Assembly: GCA_035545855.1 (NCBI GenBank)
Contig: DASZXK010000094.1
Coordinates: 1-64,000 of the forward strand
Direction: 5' to 3'
Origin: DASZVB01 sp035545855
GTDB lineage: Bacteria; Myxococcota_A; Polyangia; Polyangiales; Polyangiaceae
Length of the DNA stretch: 64,000 nt
This document shows, piece after piece, positions 41,343 to 50,673 of the stretch. Both the position numbers and the translations under genes were made by a program. Position 1 is the first letter of the stretch, and each line of letters opens with the position of its first letter. The notes under the pieces are model-generated. The model saw only the letters and a list, made by a program, of their open reading frames with translations, did not search any database and was not told where the DNA came from.

Positions 41343-42548
41343 ATGCTGCTACCCATGAGGATCCTGTTTCGGGCACTCGGCATCGCGGCTTTCGCATTCG
41401 GCTGCGCGTCCGAGAACGATTCGAGCAGCACCCAGGGCCAGGGCGGACCGAGCGCGGGCGGCCTCGCCGGCGCGAACGGCGGGGACTCGAACGGGAACGG
41501 CGGCTTCTCTGCCGGCAGCGGCGGCGGAGCGCCCGGGAACGGCGGCTTCTCTCCGGGAAACGGCGGCTTCACCCCGGGGAACGGCGGCTTCTCGCCCGGC
41601 AATGGCGGCTTCTCGCCCGGAAGCGGCGGCTTCACCCCCGGTAACGGCGGCTTCTCGCCCGGTAACGGCGGTTCGGGGACCGGCGGCGGGGGCAGCGCGT
41701 GCACGGGCCGACCCGGGACCCTCAGCGGAAAGAGCAATCAGACGATCACGGTCGGCGCGATCCAGCGCACCTTCGTCTACTACGTCCCGGCGGGACTGGA
41801 TCCGAACACGCCCGCGCCCATCGTCATCGTCCCGCACGGTTTCACGATGAGCGGAGAGGCGATGTTCGACATCACGCAGTACTCGAAGATCGCCGACCGC
41901 GAGAAGTTCGTCGCGATCTTCCCGGACGGCGAACCGGGCTCGCTCGGACCATGGAACGTCGGCGTCGGGATCTGCGGCGCCGGCGCGTTCGTCGGCGGCG
42001 CCGGGGACGATCAGTCGTTCGTCGACGCGATGATCGACTTCGTCGACAAGGACCGCTGCGCGGATCGAGATCACGTGTTCATCACGGGCTTCTCCATGGG
42101 CGGCTACTTCTCGAACGAGACCGCGTGCATGAACCCGCACGTTCGGGCCGGCGGTCCCCACTCGGGCGGAACGCACGACCTCTCCACCTGCAAGAACGCG
42201 CACCGCCCGATGATCATCTTCCACTTCAAGAGCGATTCGCTCATCTCCTACACGTGCGGTACTGACGCGCGAGACAAGTGGGTCGCGAAGAACGGGTGCA
42301 CCGCCGCGAACCCGGACGTCACGACGGTGAAGGGCGGCACGTGCGAGTACTACAAGGGCTGTCCCGCGGACGGCCAGGTCGCCCTGTGCTCGTTCGACGA
42401 GCCCCCGGGCGGCGACGGCGAGGTACCGACGGGGCACGCCTGGAGCGGCGGCTCGAAGGCGGGACCACTCGGGGCCGCGAGCACGATCTCCGTGACGGAG
42501 AGCGCCGCGGAGCTCGGCTGGGCCTTCTTCAAGAAATACGCCTGGTGA
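41343..42548 (+). CDS. PHB depolymerase/feruloyl esterase-like lipoprotein
   Basis: 401-residue secreted esterase. A signal sequence with lipobox AFGCAS is followed by a linker of nine 7-residue repeats (GNGGFSP-type, residues 51-113), then an alpha/beta hydrolase domain of the LpqC/PHB-depolymerase type: TFVYYVPAGLDPNTPAP at its start, the oxyanion region PHGF, nucleophile Ser251 in GFSMGGYFS, and a late GHAWSGG His. It should hydrolyse ester bonds in polymers or plant-type feruloyl esters outside the cell. Cys residues in the catalytic part probably form disulphides. ATG at 41355 is an equally good start. Confidence 0.85.
   Translation: MLLPMRILFRALGIAAFAFGCASENDSSSTQGQGGPSAGGLAGANGGDSNGNGGFSAGSGGGAPGNGGFSPGNGGFTPGNGGFSPGNGGFSPGSGGFTPGNGGFSPGNGGSGTGGGGSACTGRPGTLSGKSNQTITVGAIQRTFVYYVPAGLDPNTPAPIVIVPHGFTMSGEAMFDITQYSKIADREKFVAIFPDGEPGSLGPWNVGVGICGAGAFVGGAGDDQSFVDAMIDFVDKDRCADRDHVFITGFSMGGYFSNETACMNPHVRAGGPHSGGTHDLSTCKNAHRPMIIFHFKSDSLISYTCGTDARDKWVAKNGCTAANPDVTTVKGGTCEYYKGCPADGQVALCSFDEPPGGDGEVPTGHAWSGGSKAGPLGAASTISVTESAAELGWAFFKKYAW
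41493..41681 (+). repeat. Nine tandem 21-bp units in esterase linker
   Basis: Nine in-frame 21-bp units encode GNGGFSP, GNGGFTP, GSGGFTP and variants. Silent and missense differences among units show that the array is not newly formed, but copy number could still vary by recombination. Confidence 0.85.
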
Positions 42549-42607
42549 GGGCGTGAGGGCCTCGGTCCGGGGGCGCGCCTTCCTGGGGCGCGCACTACAC
42601 TCGGAGC

Positions 42608-43081
42608 ATGTCCGAGCACCACGCCACCGTCCGCTGGAAGAACCCGACCCCCGGCCCCGAGTTCCTGAAGGGGCACTACTCCCGAGAGCACACGTGGACG
42701 TTCGACGGAGGCGCCGTCGTCCCCGCCTCCCCGTCTCCGCTCGTCGTGCGCGCGCCGTGGTCGAATCCCGCGAACGTGGACCCGGAAGAGGCGTTCGTCG
42801 CCTCCATCGCGAGCTGCCATTTCCTGACGTTCATCTACCTCGCCGCGAAGCAGGGCTTCCAGGTGGACGCCTACGAGGACGAAGCAGTCGGCGTCATGAC
42901 GAAGAACGAGCGGCGCGTGCCCTGGGTGTCTCGAGTGACGCTCTCCCCCCGGATCACGTACGGCGGCGAGAAGCGTCCCAGTCCGGAAGAAGAATTGCAC
43001 CTCCATCACAAGGCACACGAGGAGTGCTTCATCTCGAACTCGGTGAAGACGGAGATCGTCGTGGTCCCGGCCGCGAGCTGA
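42608..43081 (+). CDS. OsmC family protein (long form)
   Basis: 157-residue OsmC/Ohr-superfamily protein. The two redox cysteines are Cys70 in SIASCHFLTF and Cys140 in HEECFISN, with the usual NVDPEEAFVAS helix before the first. Family members reduce organic hydroperoxides using a Cys pair. It lacks a signal peptide and is cytoplasmic. It stands alone, with a GC-rich hairpin (42573-42593) between the esterase stop and its ATG. Confidence 0.88.
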   Translation: MSEHHATVRWKNPTPGPEFLKGHYSREHTWTFDGGAVVPASPSPLVVRAPWSNPANVDPEEAFVASIASCHFLTFIYLAAKQGFQVDAYEDEAVGVMTKNERRVPWVSRVTLSPRITYGGEKRPSPEEELHLHHKAHEECFISNSVKTEIVVVPAAS

Positions 43082-43252
43082 GGCGACGCGGGCCGGATCC
43101 CCCAGCTCGAAAGATCGTTCACGGCAGGGCGATCGCCCCCGGCGTCTTCACCCACATCGAGCGCACGTCTGCGCGAACCTGCGAGCAAACTGCGCGGAGA
43201 GACCTCGCCGCTCTCGCGACGTCCCGGTCGGATCCTGTACCTTCCCCGGAAC

Positions 43253-43711
43253 ATGGTGCGAGGCGCGCGGCGAGCGGGGTGGTCACTGATCGCAGGAGCG
43301 CTCGCGCTCGGAGTGCTCGCAGGCTCCGCGCGAGCCGTCCCCTCGCCCGCGGCGAAGCCTTCGGCGCCCGCGTACGCGGACCCCGGAACCACCCGCATCT
43401 ATCGCTTCCACGTCTACTCGACGATGAAGGCTCGCTGGAAGAAGACGGTCACCATCGACACGCTCGTCTCCACGTCGAAGAGCGGCCTCGCGACCGGCGA
43501 CCGCGGCCTCCTCCAGCGAATGATCGAGACGAAGGCCGGCTCCGACTGGGCTCCCGTCGCGAAGATCGTCGTCAGCAAGGTGCTGCCGAAGGGCCGCGTC
43601 GAGGTGAAGATCGAGTCGGAGGAGGCGGAAGCCAAGGTGCGCCGGAACGGGAAGCTCCCGTACGCGCCCGGTCAGAAGATCCGCCTCCAGATCGACCGCG
43701 AGATGTCCTGA
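43253..43711 (+). CDS. Secreted basic protein of unknown function
   Basis: 152-residue protein with a signal peptide (WSLIAGALALGVLAGSARA) and a Lys/Arg-rich mature part rich in beta-strand-like sequence (RIYRFHVYSTMKARWKKTVT). No family recognised. It converges with the SulP transporter gene, with 7 bp between stops. Confidence 0.5.
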   Translation: MVRGARRAGWSLIAGALALGVLAGSARAVPSPAAKPSAPAYADPGTTRIYRFHVYSTMKARWKKTVTIDTLVSTSKSGLATGDRGLLQRMIETKAGSDWAPVAKIVVSKVLPKGRVEVKIESEEAEAKVRRNGKLPYAPGQKIRLQIDREMS

Positions 43712-43718
43712 GGGTGCT

Positions 43719-45512
43719 TCAGGGCGCCGCGGCCAGGGCCGCGGCCTCCGAAAGCGCCCGTTCGCGCGACGGCGCGATGACCAGGCCCGGGTACTTCCGT
43801 TCGAGCGCGTTCCGTTCGAAGACGTACTGCGGGCGCGGAAGCGGGCCGGCGATGACGACCCGCTTCTTCGCGCGGATCACGCCGGAGATCGCGTTCTCGA
43901 GCGCCGCGAAGCCCGTGGCGTCGATGATGGGGACGCGCCCGAGGTCCAGCACGAGGACGCGGAACCTGTCGCTCCGGCTCGACTGAAGAGCGTTCATCGC
44001 GCGCTGCGCGGCCCCGAAGAATAGAGGGCCGTCTATCTCGTACACGATCACGCCGCGGGGAAGGTCGGTCGGCTCCTCGCCGTCTTCCGCGACCGAGTCC
44101 AGACGGAGGCGCGACTCGGTGAGGTCGGCCATGCGCCGCATGAACAGGAACGCCGCGAGCACCAGGCCGACGGACACCGCGACGACCATGTCGAAGAGCA
44201 CCGTGAGGCCGAAGCAGATGAAGAGCACGACGACGTCGCTCCGAGGCGCACCCTTCACGATGCCGACGAAGTTGTGAGCCTCCGACATGTTCCACGCGAC
44301 GCGGACGAGGAGCGCCGCGAGCGAGGCCATCGGAACCCATGCGACGAGCGGCGCGAGCGCGAGGATGGAGAGCAGCACGGCGGCCGCGTGCACCACGGCG
44401 GCGATGGGCGAGCGCGCGCCGCCACGCACGTTCGTCGCGGTCCGAGCGAGTGCGCCCGTCGCCGGAATGCCGCCGAAGAAGGGCGCGATGACGTTGCCTA
44501 TCCCGAGGGCGACGAGCTCCGCGTTCGGGTCATGACGCGTGTTCGTCATTCCGTCGGCGATCGTCGCCGAGAGGAGCGACTCGATCGCGCCCAGCATCGC
44601 GATCGCGAACGCGGCGGAAACGAGCTCCCGGACCTCGCCGAAGGAGGGCACGTGCGCGCCCCACGGAACGGCCGGGAGGGGCGGCACGCGGGGAATGCCG
44701 TGCACGACGACGCCGGAGACGACCGTGGAGAAGCGAGAGCCGATGGTCTCGACGGAGAATGCGGGGAAGAACCGGTGCGCGAGCCCGACGCCGAGCGACA
44801 CGAGGGAGATGGCGAGCAGCGGGGCCGGAACGCGCTTCAGGGCGCGCCCGAGCCCGACCAGAAGCGCGAACGTGACCGCCGCCACGGCGAACTCGCGGAG
44901 ATCCGCCGTCCTCCACGCCTGGAAGAGCGAAAGCACGCGCTCGACGAAGTGATCGGGCAGCTTTCCCGTCTTCAGCCCGAAGACGTCCTTCATCTGCAAG
45001 GTCGCGATGACCGCCGCGATGCCGCTCGTGAACCCGGTGGTCACCGGGTACGGCATGTACCGGACCAGGTTCCCGAACCGCGCGAGCCCCATGGCGACGA
45101 GGAGGCCCCCCGCCATCACCCCCGCCGTGAGGAGGCCGGACAGCCCGAACTTGTTCGCTATCGGCGCGAGGATGACGACGAACGCAGCCGTCGGGCCCGT
45201 CACCTGGAACTTCGAGCCGCCGAGCAGCGCCACCACCGAACCCGCCACGACGGCCGTGTAGAGGCCGTGCTGCGGAGGGACGCCGACGGCGATGGCGAGC
45301 GCCATCGAGAGCGGCAGCGCGACGACGCCCACGAGGAGCCCCGCGAGCGCGTCCGCCCGGAACTGCTCGACCCCGTAGCCGCGCGCGAGGGTGCGCCGCA
45401 TGGCCGTTGCAATGGGCACGGGCCATTCCGGAAGCGGCGGCAGCACGGACACGCGCGGCGGCTCCGGCGTCAGGGAGGGTGAAGCAGACGGCGGGAACTG
45501 CGGAGCGGCCAT
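43719..45512 (-). CDS. SulP (SLC26) family anion transporter
   Basis: 597-residue membrane transporter. The N-terminal domain has about 12-14 hydrophobic segments with SulP signatures GLLVGVVALPLSMALAIAVG, PPQHGLYTAVVAG and GGSKFQVTGPTAAFV. The C-terminal domain (about 460-590) is a STAS domain (YEIDGPLFFGAAQRAMNAL, ILDATGFAALENAI-like VPIIDATGFAAL). Likely transports sulfate, bicarbonate or another anion in symport with Na+ or H+. No carbonic anhydrase is fused or adjacent. Confidence 0.9.
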   Translation of the reverse strand: MAAPQFPPSASPSLTPEPPRVSVLPPLPEWPVPIATAMRRTLARGYGVEQFRADALAGLLVGVVALPLSMALAIAVGVPPQHGLYTAVVAGSVVALLGGSKFQVTGPTAAFVVILAPIANKFGLSGLLTAGVMAGGLLVAMGLARFGNLVRYMPYPVTTGFTSGIAAVIATLQMKDVFGLKTGKLPDHFVERVLSLFQAWRTADLREFAVAAVTFALLVGLGRALKRVPAPLLAISLVSLGVGLAHRFFPAFSVETIGSRFSTVVSGVVVHGIPRVPPLPAVPWGAHVPSFGEVRELVSAAFAIAMLGAIESLLSATIADGMTNTRHDPNAELVALGIGNVIAPFFGGIPATGALARTATNVRGGARSPIAAVVHAAAVLLSILALAPLVAWVPMASLAALLVRVAWNMSEAHNFVGIVKGAPRSDVVVLFICFGLTVLFDMVVAVSVGLVLAAFLFMRRMADLTESRLRLDSVAEDGEEPTDLPRGVIVYEIDGPLFFGAAQRAMNALQSSRSDRFRVLVLDLGRVPIIDATGFAALENAISGVIRAKKRVVIAGPLPRPQYVFERNALERKYPGLVIAPSRERALSEAAALAAAP

Positions 45513-45622
45513 CGACGCGAACTACTCGTATCGAGCATGGACCGCGCGCGCAGGGGGGACAATCTTCCGGAGGCCGTGAAGGCGCGCAGGAATTGCGCAC
45601 GCGCGAACCCATCGACTTCGCG

Positions 45623-46363
45623 TCACTTCAAGCAGCCGTTCAGCGGATCGCCGTCCGAGGTGCAGGGCTTCCCCGTCGTCGGGCGCGCCGGGCGCGTCGG
45701 GTGCGTCGGATACGCCGGCCCGTGGGGCACGGGCGGAGCGCTCGGCAAGGGCTCCGGAGCGGCGCTCGGGGTCGCGCGTTCCGCGGCTCGCAAACGACGC
45801 TCGAGCTCGAGCAGGTCCTTGTGGGAAGCGTCGAGAGCGCGCGAGAGCGTCTCGTATCGCTCGCGCTCGCGCATGGCCACTTCCTCGCGGGCCCGATCGA
45901 GCGCCGCGCTCTGGTGGATCTGCAGCGAAACCACCCCCACGACGGAGAGCGACGCGACCGTCGCGAGCCCGCAGGCAATGAGGAAGAACCGCTGGAAGCG
46001 TCGCGCCGCCTCGCCGCGAAGCCGCGCGAGGGTCTCCTCGTGGGCCGCCTGGGCCACCGTCGCTTCGTGACGCGCGCGCGCCTCGACCTCCGTCCGCGCG
46101 CGCTCCACCGCGGCCCGCTCCATCGCCGCGTGGCGCGCGAGCTCGTCTCTTCGGGCTGCTTCCTCGTCTCTCCGGCGTCGCTCGTCGGCCTCGAACTTCG
46201 ACGCGGCTGCCTCCCGCGCGCGACGCTCCGCGTCCTCGAACGCTCGTCGCTCGGCGTCGCGCGCCGCGTCGCGGAGCGCACGTTCCTCCTCGACGCGCTC
46301 GCGCTCGAGGCCCTCGAGCTCTTTCAGCGAGAACAGAAGGGAGCTGTCTCTGGACGCGGGCAT
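45623..46363 (-). CDS. Membrane-anchored coiled-coil protein
   Basis: 246-residue protein. Residues 10-125 are a dense Arg/Glu/Ala coiled coil; one transmembrane segment (FFLIACGLATVASLSVVGVV) follows, then a second short coiled coil (EVAMRERERYETLSRALDAS) and a Pro-rich tail ending CTSDGDPLNGCLK. The ATG at 46363 has GGAGG and GAGAGG upstream. No family recognised. The topology suggests a cytoplasmic coiled coil with a periplasmic tail closed by a disulphide. It is divergent from the HTH gene at 46574. Confidence 0.65.
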   Translation of the reverse strand: MPASRDSSLLFSLKELEGLERERVEEERALRDAARDAERRAFEDAERRAREAAASKFEADERRRRDEEAARRDELARHAAMERAAVERARTEVEARARHEATVAQAAHEETLARLRGEAARRFQRFFLIACGLATVASLSVVGVVSLQIHQSAALDRAREEVAMRERERYETLSRALDASHKDLLELERRLRAAERATPSAAPEPLPSAPPVPHGPAYPTHPTRPARPTTGKPCTSDGDPLNGCLK

Positions 46364-46573
46364 GCCTCTCGCACCTCCGGAGCCTCGGCATCGGGCTCTC
46401 GACGCGGGGTCAGACGCTGCGCGGCGCGACACCTTGGGTAAGCGCCGGACGGCGCCGCCCAGCCCGCGATTTTCGGGCGCTTTTCGCGCCGAAGCGCGTG
46501 TCCGCGAGGTGTTGTTTTTGACATCTCGTTCCGGGCGGAGACTCCCCGTACGCTGCCGTTCGACGCTCGCACC

Positions 46574-47569
46574 ATGAACGGCAAGCTCCTCATCGACGCC
46601 ATCGTGCGTCAGACCACCGTCCTCGTCGCGCAGCTCTCCACGGCCGCGGGGATCCGGGCGCCCCTGGCCCACGTCGCGGACGAGGTGTTCGTCTCCCTCG
46701 CGCGCGAGATCGAGGCCCAGGGAGTCGGACGGAAGGTCGTCGCCGACATGTTCGGGCTCGCGCTCCGCACGTACCAGAAGAAGGTGCAGCGCCTCGCCGA
46801 GAGCGTGACGGAGCGGGAGCGCACCGTGTGGGAAGCCGTGCTGGACTACGTCGGCGAGCGGGAAACGGCGACGCGGGACGAGGTGCTCCGGGCGTTCGAG
46901 CGGGACGGCGAAGCGGAGGTGATCTCCGTCCTCGGCGACCTCGTCGGTTCGGGCCTCCTCCACGCTTCCGGACGCGGCGTCTCGGCCATCTACGGCATCA
47001 CGAGCGACGCGGAACGGAAGCTCTTCGCGAGGGCCGCCGACGCGGACGCCGCATCCGCGATCGCCTGGGCGACGATCCGGGGCACGCCAGGGACCACGAC
47101 GGCCGGCCTCGCGGAGCTGCTCCGCCTGGATCTCGAAGAGACTCGCGGGGCAGTGGAGCGTCTCGTCTCCGACGGCCGTGTCACGCAGGACGGCGCCGGC
47201 GACGACGCTGCGCTCTCGGCCGTGCCGCTCGTCATCCCGATCGGGGCGGACCTCGGATGGGAGGCGGCGGTGTACGACCACTTCCGCGCCGTCGCGAGCG
47301 CCATCGCCGCGAAGGTCCGTCGCGGTCGCACCCGGTCCGCAGAGGACGACGTGGTCGGCGGGACGACATTGAGCTTTCGCATCCACCCGGGGCATCCAGC
47401 ATGGGACCGAGTTCGCTCGCTCCTCGTCCGGGTGCGCACGGACGCCATCGCGCTGTGGGACGAGGTGGAGGCGCACAACGTCCTGCACCCCGTGGCGGAC
47501 GACGCCGCCACGCTCGTGTGGTTCTACGTCGGTCAGTATCTCGAGCCGGATCACCCGGAGGAACGATGA
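46574..47569 (+). CDS. Winged-helix/HTH-like protein coupled to RCC1 lipoprotein
   Basis: 331-residue cytoplasmic protein. Residues of about 50-75 (GVGRKVVADMFGLALRTYQK) look like a helix-turn-helix. Residues of about 85-140 (EAVLDYVGERETATRDEVLR, SGLLHASGRGVSAIYGIT) look like a winged helix, and a second such segment lies around 160-205. A transcriptional regulator is possible; the C-terminal region is unrecognised. The stop overlaps the ATG of the RCC1 lipoprotein gene (ATGA), an odd pairing of a probable DNA-binding protein with an exported protein. Confidence 0.6.
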   Translation: MNGKLLIDAIVRQTTVLVAQLSTAAGIRAPLAHVADEVFVSLAREIEAQGVGRKVVADMFGLALRTYQKKVQRLAESVTERERTVWEAVLDYVGERETATRDEVLRAFERDGEAEVISVLGDLVGSGLLHASGRGVSAIYGITSDAERKLFARAADADAASAIAWATIRGTPGTTTAGLAELLRLDLEETRGAVERLVSDGRVTQDGAGDDAALSAVPLVIPIGADLGWEAAVYDHFRAVASAIAAKVRRGRTRSAEDDVVGGTTLSFRIHPGHPAWDRVRSLLVRVRTDAIALWDEVEAHNVLHPVADDAATLVWFYVGQYLEPDHPEER

Positions 47570-49206
47570 AGCACGGAATCCTCGTCAGCTTGCTCTCCCT
47601 CACCGTCGCGATCGCCTGTGGGAAGTCGAGCGGCGGCGGCGGCAGCAACACGAGCTGGGAGACCTGCACGACGAACCTGGACTGCCAGACCGGCGAGCAC
47701 TGCGTCGATCGGCGCTGCGTCGCCGACGTGGCGGACTCCTCGACCAGCTCGGGCGGCGGTGGTTCGAGCGGCGCGGGCTCCGGCGGCGGCGGGAATTCGA
47801 GCGGCGGAGCGACGACAGGCGGACGCGACGGCGGCACGGCCGGAGACGCTTCAGGGGTCGACGCCGCGACGCCCGACGGCGCACCCGCGGATGCGTCCAC
47901 CCCGGTGGACGCAGGAGGGATGTTGGAGATTCGCCAGCTCGTCGTCGGCGAACGCCACACTTGTGCGCTCCTCGACAACGGCGCCGTCCGCTGCTGGGGC
48001 GGGAGCTACACGGGCCAGCTCGGCTACGGCAACACGAACAACATCGGAGACGACGAGGATCCGGTCGTCGCGGGCAATGTGAGCGTCACCACGGACACGA
48101 ACGTCGTCGTGACTCAGCTCGCCGCCGGGAAGGATCACACGTGCGCGGTCCTCTCCAACGGCACCGTGAAGTGCTGGGGCAAGGGCGACCAGGGCCAGCT
48201 CGGCTACGGTAACGAGAACACCATCGGCGACGACGAGCTCCCGTCTTCCGTCGGGCCGGTGAGCGTCACGACGAAACCGGGCGTCACCGTGCGGAAGCTC
48301 ACCGCGGGGTGGAGCCACACCTGCGCGCTCCTCTCCGACGGAACGGTCACGTGCTGGGGGAGTTTCGGGACCCAGGGCGGCGTCGGGTACGGCAACACGA
48401 GCGCCGTGGGCGACGACGAGCTCCCGTCTTCGGTCGGTCCGGTCTCCCTCTCCACCTCTCCGGAGGTCGAGGCGATCGACATCGCGGGCGGCGCGTTCCA
48501 TTCCTGCGCGCTCCTCTCCGATCACACGACGAAGTGCTGGGGGCGAGGCGGAACGGGCCAGCTCGGCTACGGCAACATCGACAACATCGGGGACGACGAG
48601 CTCCCGTCCTCGATCGGACCGGTCGACGTGAGCGCCGCTTCAGGCGTCTCCGCGGTGGACCTCGTCGGTGGGGACGCCCACACCTGCGCACGACTCTCGG
48701 ACGGGACGGCGAAATGCTGGGGGAACGGCGGCCTCTTCTTCCCCGGCATCGGCCTCGGCTACGGCAATCCCGACACGATCGGCGACGACGAGCTGCCGTC
48801 CTCGGTCGGCCCGCTCTCGCTCTCGACGTCCCCCGGGCTCCACGTCCTGGAGCTCGAGGCGGGATTCGAGCACACCTGCGCGCTGCTCTCGGATCACACG
48901 GTCGCCTGCTGGGGTTCGAACCAGCACGGACAGCTCGGCTACGGGCGGACGGACACGATCGGCGACGACGAGCTCCCGTCGTCGGTGGGGCCGGTGAGCG
49001 TCACACCGGGTCCCTCCCCGGGGACCGGTCCCGTCAGCGCTCTCGCGACCGGAACGACGAACTACCACACGTGCGCCGTCGTCGGCTCGTCGGAGGTGAA
49101 ATGCTGGGGCTACGGCGAGGACGGCCAGCTCGGCACGGGAAACAAGGCGGACGTCGGCGACGACGAGCTCCCGTCCTCCATCCCACCCATTCGCCTCCAG
49201 TACTAG
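47566..49206 (+). CDS. RCC1-repeat lipoprotein
   Basis: 546-residue exported lipoprotein with lipobox AIACG, a short Cys-containing segment (CTTNLDCQTGEHC), a Gly/Ser linker and then seven RCC1-like blades from about residue 120 to the end. Each blade has HTCALLSDGTV.CWG and most have GQLGYGN...GDDELPSS. Seven repeats are the number needed for a closed beta propeller. The Cys pair in each blade probably forms a disulphide, as expected for an extracellular form. RCC1-like secreted proteins are abundant in myxobacteria; their partners are unknown. Confidence 0.88.
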   Translation: MKHGILVSLLSLTVAIACGKSSGGGGSNTSWETCTTNLDCQTGEHCVDRRCVADVADSSTSSGGGGSSGAGSGGGGNSSGGATTGGRDGGTAGDASGVDAATPDGAPADASTPVDAGGMLEIRQLVVGERHTCALLDNGAVRCWGGSYTGQLGYGNTNNIGDDEDPVVAGNVSVTTDTNVVVTQLAAGKDHTCAVLSNGTVKCWGKGDQGQLGYGNENTIGDDELPSSVGPVSVTTKPGVTVRKLTAGWSHTCALLSDGTVTCWGSFGTQGGVGYGNTSAVGDDELPSSVGPVSLSTSPEVEAIDIAGGAFHSCALLSDHTTKCWGRGGTGQLGYGNIDNIGDDELPSSIGPVDVSAASGVSAVDLVGGDAHTCARLSDGTAKCWGNGGLFFPGIGLGYGNPDTIGDDELPSSVGPLSLSTSPGLHVLELEAGFEHTCALLSDHTVACWGSNQHGQLGYGRTDTIGDDELPSSVGPVSVTPGPSPGTGPVSALATGTTNYHTCAVVGSSEVKCWGYGEDGQLGTGNKADVGDDELPSSIPPIRLQY

Positions 49207-49237
49207 CTCGCGCCGCAACGAGGTCATCCGCGCGAGC
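49206..49237. terminator. Hairpin between convergent RCC1 and DUF1566 genes
   Basis: GCTCGCGC pairs with GCGCGAGC over 8 bp with a 16-bp loop, starting at the last base of the RCC1 stop codon and ending 8 bp before the stop of the convergent gene. It could serve both directions; no T run. Confidence 0.45.
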
Positions 49238-49244
49238 CTCCGCC

Positions 49245-50609
49245 TCACAGCGGATCGTGCGTGCACCGGTACGGAAGCGAGCCGCTTCCATCCGTCTGGT
49301 AGTTGTTCCGCCCGTCGCAGAACTCGACGGTGTCGTAGCCGGCGCGCCCATTGTTGTAGTGGCTCGTCCAGTAGTCGCCGGCGGTCGTGTCGGGGAACGC
49401 GGCCTGATCGACCGCGGGCTGGCACGTGGGGCACCCCTGGAGCCCGCCCGGGTAGAGCAGCGTCTGCCCGAGCTCGGCGAAGCTCGCGGGGAGACGCCAT
49501 CCGGTGATGCCCTCGAGGTTCAGCGCCGCACAGTCCGCCTCCGCCGCCGGTTCGGTCGTGGGACCGCGGGTCGCGCGCGTCCAGAGGCGACGCCCATTGC
49601 CGGTATCGACGACGATGCCGCCCCCCGCGGAGATCGCCATCGTGCCCGCGGAGCACGTCGCCTGCGCGCACGTGACGCCCGCGGAGGCACACGTGACGAT
49701 CGCGTCCGCGCACGTCCCGCCACCGCAGGCCTGGCCAACCGGGCACTTCACGCCGCAGTCGCCGCAGTTGTTCGCGTCCGAGGCCATGACGTCCGTCTCG
49801 CAGCCGTCGGCGATCCCGTTTGCGCAGTCCTTGAACGTGCCGACGCACGCCGTCATCGCGCAGGAGCCCGAGGCGCAGGTGTTGGTCGCGTGCGCGATGT
49901 TGCAGACGTTCCCGCAGGACCCACAGTTCGCCGGATCCGTCTGGGTGTTCGCGCACCCGGCCGGACACGGATCCGGCGTCGGGTCCGAGCATTTCGGGCC
50001 GGAATCGACGGCGCCTGCCCCGCCGGAGCCGGCGTCCACCGCGACGCTTCCGCCCGTTCCGCCGCCCGCACCCGTCGACCCGCCCGCGCTCAGGCCGCCG
50101 GCCCCCGTCTCCCCCCCGGCGCTCGCTCCGCCGGCACCGCTCGCCCCGCCAGAACCCGGTGCCGCATCCCCGGCAGGCTTCAGGTTCCCCGTCGAGTCCA
50201 CCTCGGTCTTCTCGGCGCAGACCCGCTCGGCGGCGCAGACCTGGTTCGTCGGGCAGTCCCCGTCGACGGTGCAGGAGCTCCGGCACTGGCCGTCCGTCGC
50301 GCACGTGAGCGGGCCGCACGATTGCGCGCCGCTCCCGCACGTCGCCTCCGCCGGTTGCTGACACACCTGGACGGCGTCGACGGCGACGCAGCGCTCGCCT
50401 TCGGGGCAATCGCGGGACTCGCGACACGCCTCGTGGCAGCGACCGAGCGTACAGACGAGGCCCTCGGCGCAATCGCTGTTCAGCGTGCACAGGGACGCGA
50501 CGCCGGCGCGCGTCTTGTCGGACGTGCAGGCCGTGCCCACCACGCCGAGAACGGAGAGAGTCAGCGAGAAGACGGCGAAGGGACGAAGCCCCCCGAAAGC
50601 GGATGCCAT
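49245..50609 (-). CDS. Cys-rich lipoprotein with DUF1566 (Lcl-type) C-terminus
   Basis: 454-residue secreted lipoprotein. Lipobox VVGTACTS, then Cys-rich modules (CTLNSDCAEGLVCTLGRC, CRESRDCPEGERC), a Gly/Ala/Ser linker around 150-200, a second Cys-rich region with the NCGSCGNVC type module common in myxobacteria, and a C-terminal DUF1566 domain (GRRLWTRATRG, ITGWRLPASFAELGQTL, DYWTSHYNN), also found in the Legionella collagen-like adhesin. An adhesin or glycan-binding role is plausible. The CDS is intact. Confidence 0.82.
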   Translation of the reverse strand: MASAFGGLRPFAVFSLTLSVLGVVGTACTSDKTRAGVASLCTLNSDCAEGLVCTLGRCHEACRESRDCPEGERCVAVDAVQVCQQPAEATCGSGAQSCGPLTCATDGQCRSSCTVDGDCPTNQVCAAERVCAEKTEVDSTGNLKPAGDAAPGSGGASGAGGASAGGETGAGGLSAGGSTGAGGGTGGSVAVDAGSGGAGAVDSGPKCSDPTPDPCPAGCANTQTDPANCGSCGNVCNIAHATNTCASGSCAMTACVGTFKDCANGIADGCETDVMASDANNCGDCGVKCPVGQACGGGTCADAIVTCASAGVTCAQATCSAGTMAISAGGGIVVDTGNGRRLWTRATRGPTTEPAAEADCAALNLEGITGWRLPASFAELGQTLLYPGGLQGCPTCQPAVDQAAFPDTTAGDYWTSHYNNGRAGYDTVEFCDGRNNYQTDGSGSLPYRCTHDPL

Positions 50610-50673
50610 GGAAATCCGGAGGCTACACCGGCCCCGACTTCGCGCTCAAGGCACGCCCGCCGCAGCCACGTCT

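Noticed and set aside
41493..41681. Tandem repeats as a CRISPR array
   Set aside because: Units are contiguous, in frame and without spacers; they encode a linker. No other array-like pattern was found in the window.
42573..42593. GCGCGCC/GGCGCGC stem as the esterase terminator
   Set aside because: It contains only G and C, has no T run and lies close to the next start; such stems are common by chance at this GC content.
45582..45596. GCGCAGGAATTGCGC as a further copy of the recurring palindrome
   Set aside because: Only the arms partly match the CGCAAGCCTTGCG core, so I mention it as degenerate and do not annotate it. The same applies to GCAAGGATTGC at 51394-51404.
46518..46523. TTGACA as a sigma-70 -35 box before the HTH-like gene
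   Set aside because: No acceptable -10 hexamer occurs at 16-18 bp spacing.
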